Below are positions 10,001-18,363 of a DNA stretch of 64,000 bases, piece by piece. A program made the translations under genes and the position numbers. Position 1 is the first letter of the stretch, and each line of letters opens with the position of its first letter. Source of the DNA: Trichomonas vaginalis G3 (lineage: Eukaryota; Parabasalia; Trichomonadida; Trichomonadidae). The stretch lies in NCBI RefSeq assembly GCF_026262505.1, contig NC_067207.1:21854082-21918081 (forward strand), read 5' to 3'. The notes under the pieces were generated by a model, which ran no database searches, was not told the origin of the DNA, and saw nothing but the letters and a program-made list of their open reading frames with translations.

Positions 10001-10528
10001 TGTCTTTTGCAACTGAACGTCTTGAATTAATCTTCCATTATTTTCTTTACATTTCTCACAATGCTTTAAAAATCTTCTTTGGTTTTTCCTTTCTGGATCA
10101 TCACGGATAGAATATACTTCTTCTTTGCAAAAGGAGCAAACTTTATATCCTGTGAGTGCTTCAACGTCTGTTATTCTGTCAGCGTGAAGTTTTCCACATG
10201 GACTCTGTGTTAATAAAATATTTACTGTTTCAAATTCTGGATCTATCATTATTGATTCCACTAATGGAAAGTCTACCTTATTTATGTCCACGTCTTCTGG
10301 TTGAGGGTCACAATAATAAAAATCAATATTAACGTTTAACATTCTTGCTAACCTCTCACTTTCTGATGAAATGTCAAATCCTTCATATGCATCTATTGCT
10401 TCATTTAAATAACTTCTACGAGTTTTAGGATTAACACCATCAGGAATGTTATAGAAGCGTTTAAATAACCTTCTACCTTCTGCTCTAATTTGATTATCAT
10501 TCATTTTAGCTGTTCCATTTTTGTTCAT
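7088..10528 (-). CDS. polB: Protein-primed DNA polymerase B with an HNH-like insert
   Basis: Family B polymerase of 1146 residues, the replicase of Polintons. The 3'-5' exonuclease motifs are visible: ITFDFETLE near 205, FNSGKFDLN near 318, YCNKDVEIM near 465. Polymerase motif A (GVDFNSLYPSSF) lies near 685, motif B (KISLNGSYGYDA) near 875 and motif C (EGDTDSSYW) near 972. Between exonuclease and polymerase (about 555-610) is a CxxC...LDRIDN...H...N...CxxCNVVKSN block with the layout of an HNH endonuclease zinc fold. A CxxC pair near 118 and a Cys-rich tail (CCENGCCMPFI) may bind metal. The ATG follows TTTTTATTCTTACATAA. It appears open throughout. Confidence 0.93.
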   Translation of the reverse strand: MNKNGTAKMNDNQIRAEGRRLFKRFYNIPDGVNPKTRRSYLNEAIDAYEGFDISSESERLARMLNVNIDFYYCDPQPEDVDINKVDFPLVESIMIDPEFETVNILLTQSPCGKLHADRITDVEALTGYKVCSFCKEEVYSIRDDPERKNQRRFLKHCEKCKENNGRLIQDVQLQKTQQPYAPHITKQKIYQWLLAHNLQEYYKPTRYYITFDFETLETKEELLLSECATLNAYLKPFMVSSTVKLNDKTYTRNFCLTSSDSFISDWIEFLFSTCSLVAKSNIEQYEELMNTLNEKQKEAFKELLDEEFNKVNIIGFNSGKFDLNLILRDLNTAKWKIKSMLGSSSQFKQIIVKKTNVPYELRFIDIRNYIAGGTLDQFTQDFGNNKTRVKSFFPYQFITWENYEDELYKKEPFTQDSFYSALTQETISDSDYQIYLNDAKNFENRLEYFIHYCNKDVEIMIDPIDKIIEETFVYKIDMLHNLSLSSNASMIRYALAYKNFNPNETYPEEEIESSFELTKKYWKYKIESYKKQDEKAKRDTKNNVSMDDYQYFHDLILSSKCKMCGKAFTYANKPTLDRIDNEKPHTKENCQLMCCYCNVVKSNKDEDVQRLRINLRNYALKNNLPMTLDSVEAYHILRNGITGGLSNVQHRVNLKGITHINKLSYSPETKTVSNEDTTNIMTHFVGVDFNSLYPSSFSSNPHDFIQYTDHKMYMPGRLNGVIICDTATKKAKALGIIKKKNNLFVAEVKGHIDEKYINDYINFLPIIRNLDIITDEKTIGGFMYNYMKSNNLPVDQKQVKLTQLASTHNQYQPFSSYYLWYLIDRFHFIIDDIQSILTFTKNTCFNEFANKFMNERQKAELEGNKGKSLFCKISLNGSYGYDAMNTQNYAKTKIMNAQKARVACMANKFKNIREIGEDTYQLMLKDRFYRCETCLQEAFFTLDNAKYWYLVFIYDFMYKCLDVNRFHFIEGDTDSSYWAIAGDPNLPNTQAFQAIVTDKKFYDKNIFKFAPFDFFCFDEKFKPKLKNKAEEKAHEKKLLGLAIEKQGDNMVALCPKCYTSFNGMIGEDSFKKIAQKMKGVSLRQNKQLTPKNYLDIINDKVIFDGQNINLQLKNGSMTRLTIGKTALTGAHTKAVCCENGCCMPFI

Positions 10529-10584
10529 TTATGTAAGAATAAAAATTAAAAAATAAAAATAAAGTTTATTTTTTTAAAGTCCGA

Positions 10585-10597
10585 GACTCAGAGAGTC
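10585..10597. repeat. 13-nt hairpin GACTC-AGA-GAGTC
   Basis: A perfect 5-bp stem with a 3-nt loop in the short gap between the 378-aa gene and PolB. It is GC-rich against AT-rich surroundings. Same architecture as those at 11484, 11499, 49262, 51798 and 57413. Confidence 0.6.
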
Positions 10598-10602
10598 CAG
10601 GG

Positions 10603-11739
10603 CTAAAGTCCGTAAAATGAATTAAGAACACATAAATTTTTATCATCTGCGACGTGACGAATACATTTTAATTTACTCAAGAATGCGTACCCTGATACAT
10701 TAAATCTAATTCCTGTCTTATTTAATTTCACAACTTTGAAAAGGAATGTGTGAATAGCTATGAAATGATGACGAGATGATTTATGTGTTGCTTCCATTTT
10801 TTCTGAAATAAATGAATAAATATAATGTTTATAAGTTTTCATATCTTTTATGTTCTTAATAACGAATGGAATAGATCTTTCCACTTCGTCCTCCTTCGGA
10901 GCTGTTCTTTCATATGAAACATCAACGGTATCTTCAACAATGAAACCACAATCGCATAAAATTTTATATGTACCAATTGTTTCTTTTGATATTTTATCTA
11001 ACAAATCAAAAACTTTATCAACACCTGTACATTTATTTAAATAATAATTTGTGTAAATATCATGGTCTTCTTTCTTAATCGTATTTGTTGCATATGTCAC
11101 GTTTTTCAGTGCTTTTTTGAATTTTTCAGAATCAAGAGGAGGTGAAAGTAATATACATGGATAATCTCCATCGTCAATAAATTGTAACTTATGTTTATGA
11201 ATAAATTTTGTGCCTTCTTCTGAAAGTGTTTCGTCAATATCACCATCTAATAAATTTTTAGTAGATTCCAAAAAGTAATTTTTATATCTTTCCTCATGTG
11301 ATTTTTGAACTTCTGATTCTGAAGCTGGGATATTCATTAAATCCTCTACTTCATTTTCAGCATTTCTTAATTCTTTAATTCTTTCATCTATTTCATTTCT
11401 TAATTGTTCCAATTTCTCAATCTCATCGTTATAATATTCATCTTGTTTAATTTTTTCTTCAAAATATTCAGGAGGTGTTTCAAGGCTCTCTGAGCCCAGG
11501 TCCTCTGGACCATAAAGAGGAATATTCTCCTGTTTTTCAACTTTTTTGGGATATAAATATCTCATTATAGCCTTTTTAGTAATTGGTCCGTTATATTTAA
11601 ATTCATTCAACAATCTGGAAAACTCTTTCACATTCTGCATATATGTTGGATAAGAACCGTCTCCAAAATTTTCTAAAATATTTTCTAATTCTGAATTAGT
11701 GAACTTTAAAGATTTCAATGAATTAGTTGTTATACTCAT
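10603..11739 (-). CDS. Hypothetical protein (378 aa), Polinton
   Basis: Unrecognised protein upstream of PolB on the same strand. Residues ~90-150 form an acidic coiled coil (NDEIEKLEQLRNEIDERIKE). The C-terminal third contains a Cys/His-bearing segment (YKILCDCGFIVED) and a basic stretch (SSRHHFIAIHTFLF). Two tandem 13-nt hairpins lie in frame and encode DLGSESLE. The ATG follows TTTTATTTTATAATAA, the element leader. Its place beside PolB suggests a replication role, for example a terminal-protein-like factor, but this is only positional inference. Confidence 0.6.
   Translation of the reverse strand: MSITTNSLKSLKFTNSELENILENFGDGSYPTYMQNVKEFSRLLNEFKYNGPITKKAIMRYLYPKKVEKQENIPLYGPEDLGSESLETPPEYFEEKIKQDEYYNDEIEKLEQLRNEIDERIKELRNAENEVEDLMNIPASESEVQKSHEERYKNYFLESTKNLLDGDIDETLSEEGTKFIHKHKLQFIDDGDYPCILLSPPLDSEKFKKALKNVTYATNTIKKEDHDIYTNYYLNKCTGVDKVFDLLDKISKETIGTYKILCDCGFIVEDTVDVSYERTAPKEDEVERSIPFVIKNIKDMKTYKHYIYSFISEKMEATHKSSRHHFIAIHTFLFKVVKLNKTGIRFNVSGYAFLSKLKCIRHVADDKNLCVLNSFYGL
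11484..11511. repeat. Two adjacent 13-nt hairpins inside the 378-aa gene
   Basis: GGCTC-TCT-GAGCC (11484-11496) and GGTCC-TCT-GGACC (11499-11511) are perfect 5-bp stems with the same TCT loop, two bases apart. They form a GC-rich island in a very AT-rich gene. Confidence 0.65.
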
Positions 11740-11773
11740 TTATTATAAAATAAAAGATAAAAAATATTTTTGA

Positions 11774-12061
11774 TTAATAAGGAATTAATTTCATTTTATG
11801 TCTTATAATGTGCGCATATGTATTTAAAAGGCATTCATTGAATTGCTTTTCAATCTCTTTCTTTTTTTCATCTTCGAATATTATATCATTTTCATATATC
11901 AAATTATGATATCGGTCATATTCTTTTAAGTGATAAATAAATACAAAATTTACGGTTCCTTTAATTTTAAATTCAAAATTAATTTTACAACAGCTTTGTG
12001 GATCAATTAGTAAATCAATCAAATAATGTTCAAAATCAGATATTATTCTTTTTCCATACAT
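11774..12061 (-). CDS. Hypothetical protein (95 aa), terminal gene of element 1
   Basis: Small protein beginning MYGKRIISDFEHYLIDLLID, with a mixed hydrophobic/charged pattern and two adjacent Cys in its first third. It is the outermost gene, about 215 bp from the element end. AT-rich leader (TTTTTTATTTAATATAAAATG). No family recognised. Confidence 0.5.
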   Translation of the reverse strand: MYGKRIISDFEHYLIDLLIDPQSCCKINFEFKIKGTVNFVFIYHLKEYDRYHNLIYENDIIFEDEKKKEIEKQFNECLLNTYAHIIRHKMKLIPY

Positions 12062-12278
12062 TTTATATTAAATAAAAAATTGACACCATATTTGGAATCT
12101 ATGCAAAAATATATTTTTTAATTAATGATAATATAGGAATTGTAGGAATAAAAACTTTTTATAAATTATTCATAAATTTTTAAAATCTGCTATTCAGAAG
12201 TATGTTCAAAAATCATTCAATTATGTGAGATTCTTACGATTACAAAAAAGGTCACACAACCCGCACTCATATACTACT
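12062..12278. repeat. Right terminal region of element 1
   Basis: Non-coding end of the element. Only the outermost ~35 bases match the inverted repeat of element 2, so the elements belong to related but distinct subfamilies. The partner repeat lies outside the window. Confidence 0.6.
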
Positions 12279-13327
12279 AGGCTAGTAGTCTTGTATGCTA
12301 GTTGTTTCGGGATAATTCATGTAGGGAACTATCTTAGAATAAAATGAAGTTTATGGTGCTTTGAAGCATTTCCTTATAGCACCAAATTTAAACTTCAAAA
12401 TTACAAATAATCAGATATTTGCATTTGATTCAAGGCAATATTCATCTTTTAAACGATTAAACTCCTTCAACATATGCATATTACGACAAAAAATTATAAC
12501 TCATCGTTATTCTTTCAAATTTGCAAATAATGCTTTATTTTTTAGTCATAACAATCGAGTTCATAAATTACGAACGCTAAAAAGCTTATACTCAAATAGG
12601 CAAGGACTAGCTTGCTTATAACTACCAAATTATCGATTTTGAATTTTTTTTTTCGATCTATAATATATATCTAAGATCTTTACTATTACAGTTGTTATGG
12701 GGAATGTAAAAACTTCTATTTAAGGAAGACTTTATTTTACAAGAAGATTTATTTTTTTTATTCTTTATTGTTTTCTTTATTTATTAGACTAAACATTATT
12801 TGTTTATTAGATTTTAGAAGTTTTTGTTATATTTTTAAGGATGAAAACACAACCTATAACAACTCTAAGTTATCTATTGGAACGAATGCGGGCTCCTCAA
12901 AAATAAATATCGAAACTTAAGTGTATAGTACGTAAAAAGTTGTCACCATAAGAATTCTTTCGTAAATAAACAAAAAAAATTTCTGAATATTTAAAAATTA
13001 AGCCTATAAGAAGCTTTAAGTATCATTTTATGCTAAATTGCAATGGTTCTATTTGAGTGGAAAAACAATAGGAAATCCGGGCATATCCGAAATCTTTATG
13101 GTCATTGTTTTCTACATGTATAACATAGTATTTTTTTTCTTCTAATGAATTTAAGGGGTAAGGCTATAGTAAATATGTCTTTTATAAAAATTTTTAATGT
13201 CCAACCATAACGTTAATCCAAACGAATACAACAAACTACGAAGTATTTACAAATACTATATCGATTCATATCTTGCGTTGTATCAGCTGAAAACGGAAAA
13301 AGAAGAAGAATAAAGTCAATTTACAAA
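12279..13327. other. Intergenic, no gene seen
   Basis: AT-rich host flank of element 1. The first bases continue a 17-nt palindrome with the element end (12273-12289). A short open frame around 12361-12621 has no supporting features. The promoter of the ankyrin gene must lie at the right end; no classical initiator is evident. Confidence 0.5.
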
Positions 13328-15004
13328 ATGATCAAAACAGAATTGATTGATTCAAAGAATTACCTCCCCACAAATGCTATTAAAGACATTTTAGATATCA
13401 TTCCGTATAATAATCGCTATACAAAGTCATATTTATTTCTTGCCAAACTCATTTCTGATGATTACCATGTCACAGAGGTCAGAAGTATTGAACCTATTTC
13501 AAACTTACTGTTTTATAAAGAATATGGGATTAAATTAGACAAATCTGCCGATTTTAAAGAAGTTAATTCCGAAAAACTCGAAATTCATACAGAAAATACA
13601 ATTTACAGAGCAATTATGTATAATGACTTAGAAACATTCGTTGCATTCACTGAAAGAGATGGATTTGATAAAAATCAAGTACTTAAATGCGATTTATACC
13701 CATCTCCTTACAAAAGATATTCATTACTTGAATTATGTTGTTACCATGGAGCTGTTGATTGTTTCAAGTTTTTAAGAACAAAATTCAGCTCAGAAATAAC
13801 TGAAAAATGTCTAGAATTTTCATTTTTAGGAAGAAACAATGAGATCATGAGTGAATGTTTGAAATATCAAAAACCAAATTATAAATGCATGGAATATGCA
13901 ATTATTTCACACAACATTGATTTTGTTACATTCTTGATGAATGAATACAATTTAGAGATCGATTTAATTGATTGCGGAAATTACAAAAATATTGAATCAT
14001 TTTTAGTTTATTTCGATCAAACTAATGATATAAAAAAATGTTTCATTTATTCAGTGATTTTAAATATTCTATCCTTTTTGGAATACTTCCTTTCACTTGG
14101 TGCGAATATCAATGAAAAAGTTGAACAAGGAAGAACCGCACTTCATTATGCAGCAATGAAAAATAAAAAAGAAACTGCTGAAGTTCTTATTTTACATGGT
14201 GCGAACATCAATGAAAAAGATGAATATGGACAAACAGCACTTCATTATGCAGCAATGAAAAATAAAAAAGAAACTGCTGAATTTCTTATTTTACATGGTG
14301 CGAATATCAATGAAAAAGATAAACATGGACAAACAGCACTTCATATTGCAGCAGAATATAATAGTAAAGAAACTGCTGAGTTTCTTATTTCACTTGGTGC
14401 GAATATCAATGAAAAAGATGAACATGGAAGAAACGCACTTCATCATGCAGCAATGAATAATAAAAAAGAAACTGCTGAATTTCTTATTTCACTTGGTGCA
14501 AACATCAATGAAAAAGATGAATATGGAAAAACCGCACTTCATTATGCAGCACGGAATAATAATAAAGAAACTGCTGAATTTCTTATTTCACTTGGTGCGA
14601 ACATCAATGAAAAAGATGAACATGGAAGAACCGCACTTTACTTTGCAGCATGGAATAATAGTAAAGAAACTGCTGAAGTTCTTATTTTACATGGTGCAAA
14701 TGTCAATGAAAAAGCTGAATATGGACAAACAGCACTTCATATTGCAGCAGAATATAATAAAAAAGAAACTGCTGAATTTCTTATTTTACATGGTGCGAAT
14801 ATCAATGAAAAAAATGATTATGGCGATACAGCACTTCATTATGCAGCAGAATTTAATAATAATGAAACTGCTGAATTTCTTATTTTACATGGTGCGAATA
14901 TCAATGAAAAAAATGATGATGGCAAAACAGCACTTCGTATTGCAATGGATTATAATAAAGAAGAAACTGCTGAAGTTCTTATTTTACATGGTGCCAAAGA
15001 ATAA
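13328..15004 (+). CDS. Ankyrin-repeat protein, trichomonad DUF3447-type (558 aa)
   Basis: Member of the very large ankyrin family of trichomonads. Residues 1-260 form a divergent N-terminal region typical of these proteins. From about residue 262 to the end run nine 33-residue ankyrin repeats of nearly identical sequence (GRTALHYAA..NKKETAEFLI then LHGANINEKD). Ankyrin stacks bind partner proteins; the partner is unknown. The DNA repeats are so similar that recent expansion or gene conversion is likely. No signal peptide or membrane segment. The ATG at 13328 is the first in frame after an AT-rich 5' region. Confidence 0.9.
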   Translation: MIKTELIDSKNYLPTNAIKDILDIIPYNNRYTKSYLFLAKLISDDYHVTEVRSIEPISNLLFYKEYGIKLDKSADFKEVNSEKLEIHTENTIYRAIMYNDLETFVAFTERDGFDKNQVLKCDLYPSPYKRYSLLELCCYHGAVDCFKFLRTKFSSEITEKCLEFSFLGRNNEIMSECLKYQKPNYKCMEYAIISHNIDFVTFLMNEYNLEIDLIDCGNYKNIESFLVYFDQTNDIKKCFIYSVILNILSFLEYFLSLGANINEKVEQGRTALHYAAMKNKKETAEVLILHGANINEKDEYGQTALHYAAMKNKKETAEFLILHGANINEKDKHGQTALHIAAEYNSKETAEFLISLGANINEKDEHGRNALHHAAMNNKKETAEFLISLGANINEKDEYGKTALHYAARNNNKETAEFLISLGANINEKDEHGRTALYFAAWNNSKETAEVLILHGANVNEKAEYGQTALHIAAEYNKKETAEFLILHGANINEKNDYGDTALHYAAEFNNNETAEFLILHGANINEKNDDGKTALRIAMDYNKEETAEVLILHGAKE

Positions 15005-15416
15005 TGTTCTTACATAAAATATTCTTTAGTTTTCTGGTATTTTCGAAGAACATTTTCATTAGAGAGTAAATTGAATGTAAAATAATCGTTATTGCGCATT
15101 TTTTGCACTTGAGTTTGTTAGATATGATGAGTTGCACATGAATTCACTGGATAAAGTCTTCCAAAAATGCACAACATGCCTAGGAAGAGATTCAATCTGG
15201 ATAGTATTACTCCAACGAAATACAAAATATTGAACAAAAAAATCGTCTGAAAGTCGACATTTCATAAATTTTGTTGAGCTTCAGACAAAATAAACGTAAA
15301 ATACAAGCATATTCAATGGAATATCATTGAAATGTTCAATTCTCTTGAAGAAAAAGGAAATTAATTTTCTGAATATTATACTTGATTGTCTGTGGAGGAT
15401 CAATTATTTGTCATGC
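15005..15416. other. Intergenic, no gene seen
   Basis: AT-rich stretch between the ankyrin gene and an inverted-repeat element. No open frame or repeat of note. Confidence 0.5.
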
Positions 15417-16334
15417 TGTAATAAACAGAAATTCATCAAAAGTGACAGCTCTCAATTTTTTGACATTTGTAAATTCTAAATTGAATGAGAAAAATGAAAT
15501 AATACTAAGCATAATACAATATTCTAGATTTAATTATAATTAGGAAAAAGTTAGTTTTGAGAGTACTTTTCATAGGCATATAGAATGAAATCTTCTGAAA
15601 AATAATATCACATAAACTCATATTATTTTCTAATATATAACTATTTTATATAAAAATCAAATTCAATGATCTTAAAAGCGAATGATAAACCTCAAAATTT
15701 ACGAATATAATGAGTGGTAATATAATGCTTATCTATCATAAAACCATATGAAATATCAATTTTTGCTTTACGCCTAATTTTTGGCGACAATTAGCAAAAA
15801 ATGTTAAATGTTAACACTCAGTCCATTTGAATATGAAAAATAAAATTGACTTTGATTAAATGTTTTTATTTATCATGCAATTCTTCTTGCGACCAAAGAT
15901 TTGAATAAAAGTTCAAAAAATAAGATAGCTTAAAAAATAATATACGGTAGTGTTTACTAATAGATGAATAGTATATAAATTCTATTAAAATGGATTTGAT
16001 CCAAAAAAATATATAAAATTTGATCATAAATAAAATCGTTTTATATTACTTCTTCATTTAAATTATAACAATTTATATAACTGCTTTTAAGATCATTGAA
16101 TTTGATTTTTATATAAAATAGTTATATATTAGAAAATAATATGAGTTTATGTGATATTATTTTTCAGAAGATTTTGTGTTCTTCTTCAAAATTTTATTTT
16201 TTATTAAAAAGAATCTTTACAAAATATACATTTACTTTAATTAATATTTAAAAGCGTTCTCTATCAAAAGTTCCAAAAATTCAATATTTTAGCTTTTCTG
16301 AGGTGTTACTTTTGATGAATTTCTGTTTACAACA
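15417..16334. mobile_element. Non-autonomous inverted-repeat element (MITE-like), copy 1
   Basis: About 0.9 kb bounded by inverted repeats of 26 bases with one mismatch (TAAACAGAAATTCATCAAAA at 15422; its complement ends at 16329). A second pair of inverted segments of about 90 bp lies inside (near 15588-15678 and 16083-16174), so the element could fold into a long hairpin. No open frame. About 655 bp recur in inverse orientation at 40807-41462, which shows that it is dispersed. A clear target duplication was not found. Confidence 0.7.
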
Positions 16335-16691
16335 ATGCTCTATTGTATTATCAAAAATATATATAAAAAATTATATAAACATTGATAGATTGTTTTTACA
16401 AAATATGAATTGTGGGAACTACGATTATTTTTGATTCAAATGTAAATTTACATTAGAAGTAAAAATAATCATTGTTCACACAATCCAAATTTTATGAAAT
16501 TTTCGGGTGCCTAACAAATATCATCCAGAGATGCTATTTTTATAAAAAATATATTATTATCATATTTCTGATTTGTTGAAAAAGCAAAGATAATCAATAA
16601 GCATCATACAAACTATATTTGCAAAATCAAGTGTGTTGATGCAACTAAATGGTTAAAAAATTAATATAATAAACGTTTACAAACAATGATA
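16335..16691. other. Intergenic, no gene seen
   Basis: AT-rich, downstream of the bromodomain-like gene (which reads leftward). Nothing recognisable. Confidence 0.45.
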
Positions 16692-17312
16692 TTATAATAT
16701 CTTCTTATATAGGTAGTTATAGAGATCTTTTCTGCATTCCTCTGGAATTTTTTCAAAAGGGATGGATACTTTATTGGATTGCAATATATTTATATTGTAT
16801 TTAGCAAAAATCTTGATGACATCTTCGTACTGAGCTATATCTGATAATCTTTCAATTAAATTCTGTATAAAATACGGTTTATCGCAATAGTCTTGAGTTA
16901 CTTCTTCTGTGTTTTCACTCGAAGTTGAGGATTTGTATGAACAAACGCTTAATATTTGTTCGATTTCGTTCAAACGATGCAATTGTTTTCCTAATACTAT
17001 ATCAATTGAATCTTTTGTAGAATGAGGTGCTTTTTGGATTTTTCTTTCGAACCAACGAAGTAAGGTGCTTATTATCAGTAATTTATCAGTATCTTTTTCT
17101 ACAGATTCTTTGTGTAGCATAAATAGATATCTTACATCAAGAACAAAGTCATAAAATCCGATATATTGTTTGTTTGAAATTTTATTTGAGATGTCTTCGA
17201 CTTTTAGGGGGATATTTGATGAAACTTCGTTTTCTTCAAGTATCGAAAATGTCGGTTTCGCCTTTAATTTAGTAAAGAGGGAAGCAATGAACTCCCTTTC
17301 TATTTCATTCAT
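16692..17312 (-). CDS. Bromodomain-like protein (206 aa from first ATG)
   Basis: Residues ~35-100 (KVEDISNKISNKQYIGFYDF, then VLDVRYLFM, ending LLRWFERKIQ) follow the bromodomain pattern: DLxxIxxKI, then F..DVRxxF, then a final amphipathic helix ending F-E-x-K. The usual YN pair of the acetyl-lysine pocket is not obvious. If it is a bromodomain it would read acetylated histones, but it may be degenerate. The C-terminal half has no recognised domain. The open frame extends 23 codons further upstream to 17381, where it follows a stop and begins with TTG; the first ATG is at 17312. That upstream part looks like a continuation of the first helix, so the 5' end is uncertain. Confidence 0.5.
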   Translation of the reverse strand: MNEIEREFIASLFTKLKAKPTFSILEENEVSSNIPLKVEDISNKISNKQYIGFYDFVLDVRYLFMLHKESVEKDTDKLLIISTLLRWFERKIQKAPHSTKDSIDIVLGKQLHRLNEIEQILSVCSYKSSTSSENTEEVTQDYCDKPYFIQNLIERLSDIAQYEDVIKIFAKYNINILQSNKVSIPFEKIPEECRKDLYNYLYKKIL

Positions 17313-17805
17313 TAAAACGAAATGAAAAATGGATAGAACCAAGTAGTTACTTGCATCTAGGTACTTATTGAATGACTCCAATTAGCATATATTATACAAT
17401 TCTCCAATATATTTATTTCATATTTGAGTATTCAAAAGAAGAAGCTTAGCTATTCATCTGCTTTAGGTTTGCCTATATAAACATTGAGAAATAATGAGTA
17501 ATTTCTTTTGAAACGCCAAATTAGAATATTATTTGAGAATTAAAAGAACCTATTGAGTATTTAGATCTCCGTATAGGATTTGAATCATTACAACCTGTAA
17601 AATCTATTCTTTCAAATATTTTTGTCTGATGGTCGAAGCAATTGAACATTTATTTGCTGATTCTTTATATTTTAGTGCATTTAGAACAAGCTAAGTGTTT
17701 CTTTCCATTCAAGATTTTTACGGACTATCATCCAAATTTGTAAAAACCGTTGCACAATTGAGAGACTATAAAAACGTATTTTATTCAATACTATTTTTTT
17801 GATAA
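17313..17805. other. Divergent intergenic region
   Basis: Holds the 5' ends of the bromodomain-like gene (leftward) and the Lys-rich gene (rightward). AT-rich; no distinct motif seen. Confidence 0.4.
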
Positions 17806-18363
17806 ATGTCTGATAAAGAAGACGTTGAGATAGATCAGGGATCAGAATCTGGAGAAGAAAAGAAGAAGGAGAAGAAGGAGAAAAAGGAGAAGAAAGAGAA
17901 GAAAGAAAAGGAAGAAAAAGAAGATAAAGATGAAAAGAAGGAGAAGAAGGAAAAGAAGGAAAAGAAAGACAAAGATGACGATGATGATGAAAAGAAGGAT
18001 AAGAAAGAAAAGAAAGAGAAGAAAGATAAAGATGACGATGATGAAAAGAAAGAAAAGAAGGAGAAAAAGGATAAGGACGACGATGATGAAAAGAAGGAGA
18101 AAAAGGAAAAGAAGGATAAGAAAGATAAAGACGATGAAGATGATAAGAAGAAAGATAAGAAGGATAAAAAAGATAAGGACGAAAAAGATAAGAAGGATAA
18201 GAAAGATAAAGATGACAAAAAAGATAAAAAGGACAAAAAAGATAAAGATGATAAGAAAGATAAAAAGGACAAGGAAGATCAGAAGGCAAGTGACAGAGAT
18301 GTTAAAGATAAAACAACTAATGAGGAAGCAAAGAAACAATCAAAATGCTGCCGAATTCAATAA
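17806..18363 (+). CDS. Lys/Glu/Asp-rich low-complexity protein with CAAX-like tail (185 aa)
   Basis: Residues 1-17 are acidic (MSDKEDVEIDQGSESGEEKK). Residues ~18-165 are built of KKEKKEKK and KDKDDDDEKK modules. The last 20 residues change character and end SKCCRIQ. The final CRIQ fits a CAAX box, with the preceding Cys a possible palmitoylation site, so a prenylated membrane-anchored polyelectrolyte is conceivable. The reading direction is supported by a clean ATG and a non-repetitive C-terminus; other frames through the same low-complexity DNA are open only because of the repeat. Function unknown. Confidence 0.65.
   Translation: MSDKEDVEIDQGSESGEEKKKEKKEKKEKKEKKEKEEKEDKDEKKEKKEKKEKKDKDDDDDEKKDKKEKKEKKDKDDDDEKKEKKEKKDKDDDDEKKEKKEKKDKKDKDDEDDKKKDKKDKKDKDEKDKKDKKDKDDKKDKKDKKDKDDKKDKKDKEDQKASDRDVKDKTTNEEAKKQSKCCRIQ

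Larger units (their letters stand above)
1..12278. mobile_element. Maverick/Polinton element 1, partial (left end outside window)
   Basis: Large self-synthesising DNA transposon of the Polinton family. It is recognised by protein-primed PolB, a DDE integrase, a primase-SF3 helicase and the end of a fibre gene. The right end is placed at 12278 because the last ~35 bases (GTCACACAACCCGCACTCAT then ATACTACT) nearly match the terminus of element 2. The target duplication would be the six bases from 12279 (AGGCTA), but the left copy lies outside the window. Genes 5264-12061 run leftward; the primase-helicase and fibre run rightward. The visible frames are mostly long and open, with perhaps one disruption, so it looks fairly young. 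Confidence 0.9.

Noticed and set aside
12361-12621. 86-residue open frame right of element 1
   Set aside because: No leader, domain or composition support; expected by chance in this stretch.
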